From the NCBI GenBank assembly GCA_035582835.1, contig JAYKAV010002519.1:935824-999823 (forward strand): a DNA stretch of 64,000 nt, written 5' to 3'. A program made the translations under genes and the position numbers. The notes beneath the pieces were generated by a model that was not told the origin of the DNA, ran no database searches, and was given only the letters and a program-made list of their open reading frames with translations. This stretch comes from Phoebastria nigripes (taxonomy: Eukaryota > Chordata > Aves > Procellariiformes > Diomedeidae). Of this stretch, positions 53,301-60,146 are shown piece after piece. Every line of letters begins with the position of its first letter. Position 1 is the first letter of the stretch.

Positions 53301-54296
53301 GACATTTTAAATCCTAGATAAAGGATCCACGTGCTCAGGAGCCCGGCATTGCAAGGGTAAAAGTAACACTTTTAAAAGACAGAGTCATGGAATAAAAATA
53401 TTTCTGCAATAAAACCATACGGACGCAACTCGGATCTGTTGGTGGGGCAGAAGGGAGGCAGAGATGGTTGCCAATACCTTCCCTCCTGTGACCTCAAACC
53501 AGCACAAACATTTGAATCGTTGTCAAGCTCTACCGCTTCATTCAAGAACACTCGGCAAGGATCGACAGCACGTGAAAATCTTTACATTACCAAATTATCC
53601 GACTGACAAGGCTTTGTATCGAGGCCAGGGCACGTACCCGCACACTACCAGCGCGCAGGCCAGGCGAAAGGCCAGTAACATCTACGAGCACCTCAGGGAC
53701 ACGCGGCCACGTAGACGGGACAAGTCTCGTTCCTCCAGCTCAGCCTCAGAGCCTGCTCTGCGCAGGCCAACCCCCGGCCCCGGGGCTGCCCGCCTCCGGC
53801 GGAGAGCGGCCTCTTCCTACACCGGGGCCGGCTCTCCGAGCAGCCCGGAGGCGAGCTGGGGCGGCGTGCGACGCGGCCCGGGCCGGGCGGGAAGCGCTGG
53901 ACGTGCCGCCGCACCCGCCCCGGGCAGGGCCCAAGTCTCACCCGCCGGCCGCGATCCCCTCCCGCGCCCCGCGCAGGGCGGCGCAGTGGGCCCACGGCCT
54001 CCTGCCACCGCCAGGCCCGCCCGAGGGCGGGACGGCCCGTGTCCGCAGGGGTGGGCCCGGGCCCCGCGGCCCCATGAGGAAACCCCGCACCCGCGCACCG
54101 CGGGGAGGAAAGGCCCCCGCCCGGCCCCGCAGGGGCCCGGCCGCCCCTTCCCGCGGCTCCCGCCACCGAGGCGACCCCAGCGCCGGACACAGCGGAGCCC
54201 GCGAGGGGAGAGGACGGCAGCCATGACCGCCCGCGCGGGACCGAGACCGAGACCGGGACCGGGCCCCGTTACCTTGCCGCTCGGAGGCGCCGCCAT
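17146..54296 (-). CDS. TBC1D15: TBC1D15, TBC1 domain family member 15 (whole coding region, 17 exons)
   Basis: This gene encodes a Rab GTPase-activating protein known in mammals to act on RAB7 and to be recruited by FIS1 to the outer mitochondrial membrane. There it shapes mitophagy and lysosome contacts. Joining the 17 exons listed separately gives 2004 nt, or 667 residues. All junctions have AG acceptors and GT donors, and every phase agrees. Residues 1-220 form the N-terminal DUF3548 Rab-binding-like region. The TBC domain runs from about 323 to 535. It keeps motif A ([16 protein letters not shown]), the arginine finger Arg398 in KDVNRTDR, and the glutamine finger Gln435 in YVQGMSDL. The tail is acidic, then Ser/Thr-rich. 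Human isoforms as I recall are 674 and 691 residues, differing by a 17-residue insert. The 667-residue form here corresponds to the shorter one; a diverged insert exon may sit at 34055-34105. Confidence 0.98.
17353..18027 (-). other. TBC1D15: TBC1D15 intron 16
   Basis: A short intron with a G-rich run followed by an A-rich tract near its acceptor end (plus strand 17360-17390). No repeat element was recognised. Confidence 0.9.
18028..18114 (-). CDS. TBC1D15: TBC1D15 coding exon 16
   Basis: 87 nt, phase 0 on both sides. Residues 571-599, [20 protein letters not shown] and on, form the helical end following the TBC fold. Confidence 0.97.
18674..18790 (-). CDS. TBC1D15: TBC1D15 coding exon 15
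   Basis: 117 nt, phase 0. Residues 532-570, beginning [20 protein letters not shown], form the last helices of the TBC domain. The donor is GTACTG. It is nearly identical to human. Confidence 0.98.
19160..19425 (+). mobile_element. CR1 LINE 3' end
   Basis: This is a 5'-truncated CR1. It keeps the last coding stretch ([20 protein letters not shown], then [15 protein letters not shown]) and the short 3' UTR ending in the typical CR1 tail of ATTCTATG repeats near 19408-19425. It lies antisense to TBC1D15. The frame is intact from 18964 to 19344, but the upstream part is unrelated flank. Confidence 0.95.
20779..20804. repeat. Perfect inverted repeat, 11-bp arms
   Basis: ATTAGCAGCTG and CAGCTGCTAAT flank a 4-base loop. 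A third CAGCTGC follows at once at 20807. Confidence 0.95.
21768..21807. other. Assembly gap (40 N)
   Basis: This N run is followed by 22 T at 21808-21829. The gap is probably a homopolymer collapse, so its true length is unknown. Confidence 0.98.
23844..23941 (-). CDS. TBC1D15: TBC1D15 coding exon 14
   Basis: 98 nt. It completes the Glu codon split with exon 13 and ends in phase 0 at [26 protein letters not shown] and on (residues 499-531) is the TBC segment with the conserved CFRWLL helix. Confidence 0.98.
24298..24397 (-). CDS. TBC1D15: TBC1D15 coding exon 13
   Basis: 100 nt, starting in phase 0 with [20 protein letters not shown] and ending SGFCSYL plus one base at a GTAGGT donor. It encodes residues 466-498 of the TBC domain. 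Confidence 0.98.
24398..25109 (-). other. TBC1D15: TBC1D15 intron 12
   Basis: AT-rich intron; no repeat element or other feature was recognised. Confidence 0.85.
25110..25210 (-). CDS. TBC1D15: TBC1D15 coding exon 12 (glutamine finger)
   Basis: 101 nt. It encodes [20 protein letters not shown] and on to YMDQM, residues 432-465. Gln435 in the YxQGM motif is the catalytic glutamine that TBC proteins supply in trans to the Rab. The donor is GTAAAA. Confidence 0.98.
25211..28042 (-). other. TBC1D15: TBC1D15 intron 11
   Basis: A 2.8-kb AT-rich intron with A runs near 27310-27327 and 27731-27740. Short overlapping open frames on both strands are not coding. No transposon was recognised. Confidence 0.85.
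28043..28159 (-). CDS. TBC1D15: TBC1D15 coding exon 11 (arginine finger)
   Basis: 117 nt, phase 1 on both sides. It encodes [20 protein letters not shown] and on to YDFDL, residues 393-431. Arg398 is the catalytic arginine finger of TBC motif B. The donor is GTAAGT. Confidence 0.98.
28160..29561 (-). other. TBC1D15: TBC1D15 intron 10
   Basis: A 1.4-kb AT-rich intron with nothing else recognised; one unresolved base is near 28696. Confidence 0.85.
29562..29656 (-). CDS. TBC1D15: TBC1D15 coding exon 10
   Basis: 95 nt. It encodes [20 protein letters not shown] and on to YRSLI (residues 361-392) within the TBC domain, and is almost invariant relative to human. The donor is GTAAAT. Confidence 0.98.
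29963..30066 (-). CDS. TBC1D15: TBC1D15 coding exon 9 (TBC motif A)
   Basis: 104 nt. It encodes [20 protein letters not shown] and on to the first two bases of Thr361. It contains the RxxxWxxLLG signature that opens TBC domains. The donor is GTGAGT. Confidence 0.98.
30067..31901 (-). other. TBC1D15: TBC1D15 intron 8
   Basis: A 1.8-kb AT-rich intron. The open frames at 30264-30482 on plus and 31434-31622 on minus have no recognisable features. No repeat was identified. Confidence 0.85.
31902..32030 (-). CDS. TBC1D15: TBC1D15 coding exon 8
   Basis: 129 nt, phase 0. It encodes [20 protein letters not shown] and on to LIFKG, residues 284-326, the lead-in to the TBC domain. The donor is GTAACT, a weaker site than most in this gene. 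Confidence 0.97.
32031..33582 (-). other. TBC1D15: TBC1D15 intron 7
   Basis: A 1.5-kb AT-rich intron with no recognised element. Confidence 0.85.
33583..33780 (-). CDS. TBC1D15: TBC1D15 coding exon 7
   Basis: 198 nt, phase 0. It begins [20 protein letters not shown] and ends [10 protein letters not shown], residues 218-283. It holds the conserved [10 protein letters not shown] segment. The donor is GTGAGT. Confidence 0.98.
33781..34769 (-). other. TBC1D15: TBC1D15 intron 6
   Basis: A 1-kb intron containing the candidate diverged cassette exon at 34055-34105. Otherwise it is plain AT-rich sequence. Confidence 0.85.
34055..34105 (-). other. TBC1D15: Candidate diverged cassette exon of TBC1D15
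   Basis: This is 51 nt, exactly the size of the 17-residue insert that distinguishes the long human isoform. It is located in the right intron, has an AAG acceptor after a pyrimidine-rich stretch and a GTAAAG donor, and is open in the required phase 0. It reads [17 protein letters not shown]. From memory the human insert ends WAIHHWK; the two share roughly a third of positions, mostly at the C-terminal end (I-x-H-W-K). Flanking exons are about 90 percent identical, so this segment is either decaying or under relaxed constraint. If used, the protein would have 684 residues. Confidence 0.55.
34770..34872 (-). CDS. TBC1D15: TBC1D15 coding exon 6
   Basis: 103 nt. It completes Glu183 and encodes [20 protein letters not shown] and on to SYGLLQ, ending in phase 0 at GTATGT. 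It belongs to the N-terminal DUF3548 region. Confidence 0.98.
38130..38168. repeat. TG/TA-CA/TA microsatellite
   Basis: Alternating TG/TA then CA/TA dinucleotides form an imperfect palindrome. Confidence 0.8.
38680..39258 (+). other. Unexplained 192-codon open frame in intron 5
   Basis: This is an open frame on the strand opposite TBC1D15, starting [20 protein letters not shown]. The composition is rich in Ser, Thr and Leu. I see no family motif, signal peptide or membrane segment, and another open frame overlaps it antisense at 38586-38948. Its length is near what chance allows in 128 kb of frames at this base composition. It may be an eroded repeat or chance; I do not call it a gene. Confidence 0.2.
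40106..40316 (-). CDS. TBC1D15: TBC1D15 coding exon 5
   Basis: 211 nt. It encodes [20 protein letters not shown] and on to LEKHVVLN plus two bases, residues 113-182. It contains [20 protein letters not shown], a hallmark of the N-terminal domain. The donor is GTAAGT. Confidence 0.98.
40317..41948 (-). other. TBC1D15: TBC1D15 intron 4
   Basis: A 1.6-kb AT-rich intron with a C run and a T run around an unresolved base at 41401. No repeat element was recognised. Confidence 0.85.
41949..42087 (-). CDS. TBC1D15: TBC1D15 coding exon 4
   Basis: 139 nt, starting in phase 0. It encodes [20 protein letters not shown] and on to KKKPHSNG plus one base, residues 67-112. It contains the conserved SYEAEWDMV segment. 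The acceptor is CTCAG and the donor GTACTT. Confidence 0.98.
42404..42408 (+). repeat. 5' target-site duplication of the solo LTR
   Basis: The five bases ACTGC directly precede the LTR and are repeated directly after it at 42983-42987. Five-base duplications fit ERVL-like insertion. Confidence 0.85.
42409..42982 (+). mobile_element. Solo LTR of an avian endogenous retrovirus (ERVL-like)
   Basis: This is a 574-bp LTR with TG at its start and CA at its end, flanked by perfect 5-bp duplications (ACTGC). It has a TATA box CATATAAAGC near 42655, a TTAAA-type polyadenylation region near 42845, and a terminal CTGGTGTTAAACCACGACA. It opens with the TGTCCTGGTTTCAGCTGGGA sequence I know from an LTR family common in birds. 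No gag, pol or env sequence lies next to it, so it arose by recombination between the two LTRs of a provirus. It sits in antisense orientation in TBC1D15 intron 3 and is better preserved than the copy at 11561-12122. Confidence 0.92.
42983..42987 (+). repeat. 3' target-site duplication of the solo LTR
   Basis: ACTGC, identical to 42404-42408. Confidence 0.85.
43411..43485 (-). CDS. TBC1D15: TBC1D15 coding exon 3
   Basis: 75 nt, phase 0. It encodes [20 protein letters not shown] and on to LCAGK, residues 42-66. The IVDWRPLDD motif is typical of this family. The donor is GTATGG. Confidence 0.98.
43731..43829 (-). CDS. TBC1D15: TBC1D15 coding exon 2
   Basis: 99 nt, phase 0. It encodes [20 protein letters not shown] and on to VLRVIEK, residues 9-41, the start of the DUF3548 domain. 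The acceptor is TTATAG and the donor GTATTT. Confidence 0.98.
45045..45110 (-). mobile_element. Old CR1 3' end fragment (possible)
   Basis: Read on the minus strand, the segment resembles the CR1 tail, with AGTGACCTCTAGAG in place of the usual ATGACCTCTAGAGG and an eroded ending. It is short and diverged, and how far it extends upstream (to about 45250) is unclear. Confidence 0.4.
50976..51045. repeat. Two adjacent inverted repeats
   Basis: Hairpin A (50976-51026) has outer arms AACTGGC/GCCAGTT and inner arms CATCTGAGCTT/AAGCTCAGATG. These are separated by a 4 by 4 internal mismatch, around a 7-base loop. Hairpin B (51024-51045) has arms GTTAAAGCT/AGCTTTAAC and a 4-base loop. B overlaps the end of A by three bases. 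The origin is unknown. Confidence 0.95.
54273..54296 (-). CDS. TBC1D15: TBC1D15 coding exon 1 (start codon)
   Basis: The eight codons MAAPPSGK end at a GTAACG donor (54272-54267). They join in phase 0 to VVYEQEG of exon 2, 10 kb away. The human protein begins MAAAGVVSGK, so length and the SGK junction agree. The start is also supported by its place in the CpG island. Open frames that extend past the donor are not coding. Confidence 0.93.
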
Positions 54297-54298
54297 GT
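54288..54298 (-). promoter_or_regulatory. TBC1D15: YY1-type motif over the start codon
   Basis: The minus strand reads AACATGGCGGC, an exact fit to the AAnATGGCGGC consensus often placed at or just after the start of transcription in CpG-island genes. It overlaps the ATG itself. Confidence 0.5.
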
Positions 54299-54504
54299 TG
54301 CCTACGAGTGTTTATGATGACGTTGCGCTCTTCACGTGCTTCCCCGCCGCTCCACAACAACCTCCGTCAGCCGCTCCGCGGCCGGGTGGGCGGCGCAGGC
54401 GCACTCGGGCGGAGACGCCCCCGCCACCCGCCCAGGGCAGGGAAAGGCGCGACGGCGACGCGCGGAACGGCCGGGCCCAGTTGGGGGGCGGGGCTCCGGC
54501 CACG

Positions 54505-54541
54505 GAGGGCGGGGCGGGGCGGGGCGGGGTGGGGTGGGGGC
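54505..54541 (+). promoter_or_regulatory. GC-box array with G-quadruplex potential
   Basis: Seven or more runs of three to five G separated by single bases lie 210-245 bases upstream of the TBC1D15 start codon. They provide Sp1-type boxes, and the plus strand could fold into a quadruplex. Confidence 0.6.
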
Positions 54542-55137
54542 GAGCCCGCTGAGCCCGCCGAGCCCGCCGCGCGGGGGGCCTCCGCGGGTGGTCTCCGCGG
54601 GTGGTGGCGGCGGCCTCTGCTCCTGGTAGGGTGTCGCCAGGGAAGGGTAGAAAATGGCGGGTTTATTTCTTTTTTCCAAAGGCAGAGCTCTTTTTCCTCG
54701 GTCGTTTCGCTTATTTTGAATCCCCCGCACGCAGCTTCCTGCGAGACCGGCCGCTGCCCGGCCGCGGGGAAGCGGCTTGCCCCTGGGCCGGGCGGGCAGG
54801 CCCCGCGGCCCGTCCCTGGCCCGCCCTTGGCTGGGCGTCGCGCTGCCCGTTATCCCCCCGCACAGGCTTAGGAGAGAGCGGTGGGGGTGAGGGGGCCGTG
54901 AAGGAGAGGGCGGCAGCGGAGAGTTTGTCCAGCAGGGGGCTACGGAACAGCACGGGCGCCGGCCGGTGCGGGCTGGGAAACCCATCCGGGCTCCGCAGCG
55001 GCGGGAGCGAGAGCGACCCGGCTGGGCCGTGCAAGTAGGGCAGCGAGGAGGAACGAGGGGGCTTTCTCCTCACCCTTAAAGNTTTTTCTGAGCCACCTGA
55101 GATTGTAATTACAGTTGGAGGGCTGTTGCAAATTTGA

Positions 55138-55197
55138 TATAAAACATACGCCGTGTCCTCTCGTTGTTTTCTTTCTCTTCCCGCTGCTGCACGATGT
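55138..55197 (+). promoter_or_regulatory. TATA box and splice donor facing away from TBC1D15
   Basis: TATAAAA at 55138-55144 is followed, about 30 bases on, by a pyrimidine-rich stretch (TTTTCTTTCTCTTCC). A strong donor GTAAGTATC then begins at 55196. The arrangement looks like the TATA box and short first exon of a divergent transcript at the edge of the CpG island. If the next exon began with G, the split AT-G would form a start codon. No downstream exon was identified. Confidence 0.3.
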
Positions 55198-55199
55198 AA

Positions 55200-56100
55200 G
55201 TATCAAGGAAATACTGGCCCGTAGGCACCATTAAGCTCCCCTAATACCCATGGGACAGATTTTTACTGTTAGTGAAAAATACACCACTGTCAAGGTGATG
55301 GCTTTCAACACGTAACACATTCATATTCATCACGGGATAAAGCCAAATCTTAATTACAATCTCATCAATGTTAGCAAATATTCAGCATTTGTACGTGTAC
55401 AGATTTATAAAGCCTGAAAGAATTCTCCTGCGGATGTTGACAGGTTTTGATTGGTCTTCTTTACCTGGAAAAACATATAATGCATGGTACTACTTAAATA
55501 TTAAAAAAATTAGCTTTCACTTAATGTCTGCAACATCTGATCCTGCTGAGAGCCACAAATAAAAATGGTTTTTAAGACANTTGTTATATTCCAACACCTT
55601 ATCACAAAATATTTTGAGCAAACAGTATGTCCCCCAAATACTGTTTATTTGAAACAGATGAATGAGATGCTCACAGGGAAGCAATTTGCTACTCTGAAGG
55701 AGCAAAGGTAATTTGGGCTTTTTTGTCTCTGTCATAAAATGGCATAATTTGCTTCTGACTTCTCAAAAACTCATTTGGCTAGATTAACACCCATACTGTA
55801 CTTTTTACCATGGAAAACCAGATTTTCTAGTCTCAATACAAATACTGATTTGCTTCAAAGTTGTGAGAGCTTGTTATGACTCTCTGTATATAAACGTGCA
55901 TAAAGATGAGAAAATAAAATCAAACTGCAGTCAGAACACAAGTCCTTGTAGTAATATCTAGGTCTGGAAAGCTGTATGGGTGTAGCAAAATGGACATCAT
56001 AGCTACAGTGGTCCCTTTCTTTGAATTTAGTAAGAGCACAACTGAGTGTTAAGGTGAATACAAGGAAGAAGGCTACACATTAAAAACGCATCACCATAAA
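55200..56100. other. Intergenic, nothing recognised
   Basis: AT-rich sequence just outside the CpG island. The open frames at 55368-55562 and 55517-55735 show no features. Confidence 0.5.
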
Positions 56101-56104
56101 TGAA

Positions 56105-57510
56105 TCTCTTTGAGAGGTGAGATTGTCATTTGCTATCTTCCACACCTGCACTGGTTTCAGCTTGTTTGTTCTCCCATGTGTTCATTTTCATCCTTTCCCT
56201 TTCTTATCACTTTCCTTTATTTCTTTCTCCTTGCAATATAGTCATACATTAGTTACCCACCCAGGTGTAATCCCATTCCTCTCTCCACTTCCTTTTCGTC
56301 TCTCAGCTCCCTGAAGTCTGCAGTGAACACTGGGGACTTCCTTCCCTTAGCTCCATTGCATACTCTCATTCTGGCACTCCATTGAAACTGCTTTGCCAAG
56401 GTTTCTTTCAAAGTTCCTTTCCTAGCAGAAGCCCAGAATTAAGATTCCCATCTCAGCTTCATTAGCCTGTATCACAATCTACAACAGACTCCTTGAAGTC
56501 TGCTTTCTTCACTAGTATGACTGCCATCTTCAAGTTCTCCTATCTCTTGGACTTGATCGTTAGCATATTCAATCAAAGCCTCCCTCTCTTTGTAGGTAAT
56601 TGTCTCAATAAATATATATTTATCTCATGACTCACTGCTTTATTTCTACTACAGCCATTAATCCTGATCCAAGTTAAAATCTTTTTTTATCATCTGCAGG
56701 CAGCTAATGGACAAGATGGTTTTATCCTCCTCCAGACTCTCTTGGCACCCATCTCCCTCTTCAATATCAATACCCATCTGTCTCCAAGGCCTACAGCTTG
56801 GTTGATGCCTTAGTCTTAGATATCAATCTGGATTCTCTCTTTCACATTATAGCTAGCTCCCTTGCAGACTTTTTCTTGTACAACAGCTCCAAAGCATAGC
56901 TTTTGCTGTCTATCCACACAGCTAAACATTTTTTTCTCGTAACATTCTGTTTGCTGACACTGACCNACACCATTTTGATCTGTTCAGACTCCTGCAGAAT
57001 GCTTTTGCAAAGGTCATTCATCTAGCCCATATCACTTTAACCCTCTCATCTAGCTCCTCCTGTCCATCTACCAACTCTCACCTTTCTCTAGGGCCCAACA
57101 TAAAATGCCTTTCCTCATTTTGAGGAAGATTACCTCCCACTCTCACTGCCAAAGATTCAGCTTCCACATCAGGTCAACTCAGTGCTAGACTCTGCCTATT
57201 ATTTGTAAAATTTTCACACAAGGAGTTGTGTGGAAGGCTTTTTCCTCAAGCTGACCTTCCTACAGGGCAAAAACTCCCTTAGAAGTGCACCAAGCTGTCT
57301 CATTATTCTTCTTTAAATCCTGTCCTCCCTTTTGCTAGAAAATGTATCCCAAAAATTGGTATCAAGTTGATGAACTAAAACCACCACTGATGGTGCTGAC
57401 CACTACACCGTCTCGTTGTTTCCTTGTCTATTCTGTCTGTCTGCATCCGTGTGTTGTTTCTTACCTATTGTTTGATTGTCAGTGGGACTGAATAGAGTCC
57501 TTATTTTTCA
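56105..57510 (+). mobile_element. Decayed L2/L3-like LINE, reverse-transcriptase part
   Basis: The plus strand is strikingly C/T-rich and carries, in order, remnants known from the old L2/L3-type LINE coding strand. There is TTGAAACTGCTTTGCCAAGG with a following GCAGAAGCCCAGAA (56380-56445), then CTGTCTATCCACACAGCTAA (56909-56928). Next is CTCCTGCAGAATGC followed by AAGGTCATTCATCTAGCC (56989-57030), which reads LLQNAFAKVIHLA, the C-terminal conserved QNAAAKxIxxA block. The 3' end has GGTGCTGACC and TGTCTATTCTGTCT (57390-57440). All frames are broken by many stops. The family assignment is from memory of repeat consensus sequences. Confidence 0.6.
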
Positions 57511-57512
57511 TA

Positions 57513-57640
57513 TGGTCATAAAATAATCTAGGTTGGAAGGAACTTTTTTACGTCATCTGGTCCACCTCGCTACTCAAAGCAGGACAAATTTAGTAGTTGG
57601 GTCAGATTGCTCAGGATCACATTTGCTTTGTGACAGAGTG
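57513..57640 (-). mobile_element. CR1 LINE 3' end
   Basis: The minus strand reads towards 57513 through GGTGGACCAGATGACG, then TTCCTTCCAACCTAG and a worn tail, the typical 3' end of CR1. The matching upstream part (CTACTCAAAGCAGGAC on plus) is a common CR1 3' UTR stretch. It is 5'-truncated, and the limit near 57640 is approximate. Confidence 0.8.
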
Positions 57641-60146
57641 TATGACCTCTTGGCAGACTCGGGAACGCAACTGCAGAGGCACCCTGAAATCAGCTGAGAA
57701 GCACGATTCTCAGCTGAAGGACTGAAAGAGGGACCAAAACCAGTGCATGGGGGTTGGAGACATGCTCAGTGTGTCGTGCTTATAGAAGATCCTGCTCTGA
57801 GCAAGACAAGTGTTTTCCATTTTCTCCACTGAGGATGGTTGAAAAATCTTGTTTATTCCTGAGCTGAATGAGGGTTAATGGCTGCTTTTCAACAAGTCTG
57901 GTCATTTAAGGGAAAGCCAGTTCAAGAGACTGCCATTCAAATTCGCTTATTTACCTGAGTTAGAGACCAAGCTAAAGAATCTAGCACAGCAGGATCTTGT
58001 TCCTTTATGAGATTTTTAAGGTACTATGGTAATACTACTGCTACTAAAAGTTTCTTCTTTCAGTGTTTTCATCGCTAAAAACATGCTAATTAACAGTTAG
58101 TTACAGTGTCTCTGTAGGCTCACTGAATGCTAACCTGTNTTCCTCTATGCATTTTCCCTTAAGCTTCCAGCATTCCCATATTCATTTGTATGGTCACTCA
58201 ATGAGAATAGAAACACTGAGTGGGAACTGGAGAAGACTAAGGTGCAGACTCCACATAAGATGTGAGCAGTGAGGAATGGCTGCTGTACACCCCTTGTGAG
58301 GGGAGAAGGGGTTTAAAACAATGGGTTTATGTATCTGTACACAAAATCGGAGTTGCTTTGCCAAACATGGAACTACAACTGTAAATAATGGCAAAAGTGC
58401 TCTTCAGAAGAAGAATGGGAGAAGAGGAACACTTAGCAGGGGACAGGCTAAGACAGAGAAACTCAGAATAAATTTTTGAAAGAGATGGAGCTATGAAAAT
58501 ATCCAGGAAATGGTGAATTATTTCTAGACTGATTTTCTTAAACATTTTAATCTAGATAAAGATTATTTAATTTGTTAGGACTCGTTATTGTTGCCAGACC
58601 TGTGCTAAGGTAATCAGTGTTTGTACTAGGGAGTTGTAGCTCAAAACCTGACCAAAGAGACATAACTGTTTTCCATTATTCCCTAAGAAAAGCAGCAGCT
58701 AGGGCTTTGGAGACTAGACTTGGAGAAGACAAGAGGTATAAGAAAGGTACAATTTTAAAAAATCATTGACCAGCAAATACTTGAACATCCCTGAAGCTTG
58801 ATGGAGACCGAATGCTTATAGAAGCATCATGGAGTTCTGGATAAGCCTTGAGCAAAAAACATGGAAAAACAATGACCTGACCAAAACCCTGTCTTTAGAA
58901 CATTCCTGATCTTTGGATCTAGAATTGTGCCCAGCCCTACTCAACATGCAGTTCAAAAGGAAGAGATTAGAATGAAGAAGAGAAGCTCCTTCAGTCTTAA
59001 AATATAGCCATTAAAATGTACCTACAGATGGGGCCATCATTTTGCAAATATGCAGGTACATATCAAAAGCAACATATAAGTAATTCTGAAAAACAGCTTT
59101 ACAGAGAAACATTGTATGCTAATGGAAGAATGGTTAGAAACATATTTATCTTTATTTAAAAATATTTAAAATCTTTGATTCTCAGGATTTTCCCAAGAAG
59201 CACCATAGCAGAGGAAAAGATAGCCTTCAAAGGCTGTGAAACAAGCCCAAAACGAAAAGCTTTCACTCCTGTTGTGCANCCAGAACAGGGAGCAGCACAG
59301 CATTACCTGAAGGAGCTGTCAACTAAGTAAAGAATTAAAAGATAAATCCCATTTGTATTACTGCTGGACATCAATTAATGCTTACATTTCCAAAGTTAAT
59401 AAAATTTTGTTGGAAAATATCACTGGACTATATGGTACCAGAGTATGTGTGTAAAGTCATTGGAAGAGTGCTATTCCTACAGGGCAAGGGACTAATCTTC
59501 AACTTGTCATCTATTTAAAGCATTAGAATTTTATACATTTGTTTCTTATCTGGCCTTAGGACCACTCCAATCCTTGGGAATCATCCATTACTCCCAAACA
59601 CAGCTTGGTATCAGTCCCACTGAATTGCACCCCTGAGTTTGAAATTAATCCTCACTAAGTGATAGTTCTTGCACAACCACCAGGCTTGTTCTTTTTGTTT
59701 CTCAAAGAAGTCTTCTCTCAGAGGTGCCTTAAAGTCAAGCTTGAGAGTTCTCAGGCTTAGCATTGAGACTTTGAGGAAGATGTGTTCAATGCAGCTTCCT
59801 TCTCTTTCCACCAGACATAGGAAAGGAGTTTCTGCTCTAAGTTTCTTTGGTGAATGATCGACAGGTCCCACAGGACTCTGCCTGGGTCTCCTGTCCTACC
59901 ACACTGCTTTCGGTGTCCCAGTCACCGCTTGCCTCACTGTCAAGAAGGCAGGAGTGTTTCAGAGAGCTCTTAGTCCCACAGAACAATTTACTCCATGCTC
60001 CATATGACCACTTTCTAGCTAGTTGCCCAATCTACCAGACATCCCCCTTGGGCCCTTCTCCCTTGTTCTTTTGCAAACTATCATTGCATAACAATGAGTA
60101 TATCATTATTCAAGATGGAAAGCAAAATGACTCTTTGCTATCAGGT
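57641..60146. other. Intergenic, nothing recognised
   Basis: About 2.5 kb with no recognised exon or transposon. The paired open frames at 59611-59871 (minus) and 59669-59857 (plus) mirror each other on opposite strands. Confidence 0.5.

Larger units (their letters stand above)
43830..54272 (-). other. TBC1D15: TBC1D15 intron 1
   Basis: A 10.4-kb first intron. The left part holds an old CR1-like 3' end at about 45045-45110, A/T runs, and twin hairpins at 50976-51045. From about 53.65 kb it turns into the promoter CpG island. Numerous open frames of 60-90 codons lie on both strands without recognisable features. No other transposon was identified between 45.3 and 53.4 kb. Confidence 0.85.
53690..55075. 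promoter_or_regulatory. TBC1D15: CpG island promoter of TBC1D15
   Basis: This GC- and CpG-dense block of about 1.4 kb covers exon 1, the first part of intron 1 and the upstream region. Intron 1 next to the exon has a GACCGA/GACCGG hexamer run (54240-54262). Upstream on plus, a G-rich tract (54505-54541) carries several GGGGCGGGG boxes, followed by three copies of GAGCCCGCC-like 9-mers. A palindromic CACGTG E-box lies at about 54334-54339, and a GATGACGTTG half-CRE at about 54317-54326. Long overlapping open frames in all directions here are GC artefacts. I see no clear TATA box for the minus strand, which suits a dispersed housekeeping promoter. Confidence 0.85.

Noticed and set aside
53464..54552. 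362-codon plus-strand open frame over TBC1D15 exon 1
   Set aside because: It is Arg/Pro/Gly/Ala-rich and lies in the CpG island, with long frames on the other strand at the same place. It runs antisense across a well-supported exon. Typical GC artefact.
54308..55073. Open frames of 97-217 codons upstream of TBC1D15
   Set aside because: Same GC effect; no shared motif and mutual overlap.
57641..60146. RAB21, expected near TBC1D15 by synteny
   Set aside because: No Rab GTPase motif was found up to 64 kb; the gene probably lies further right.
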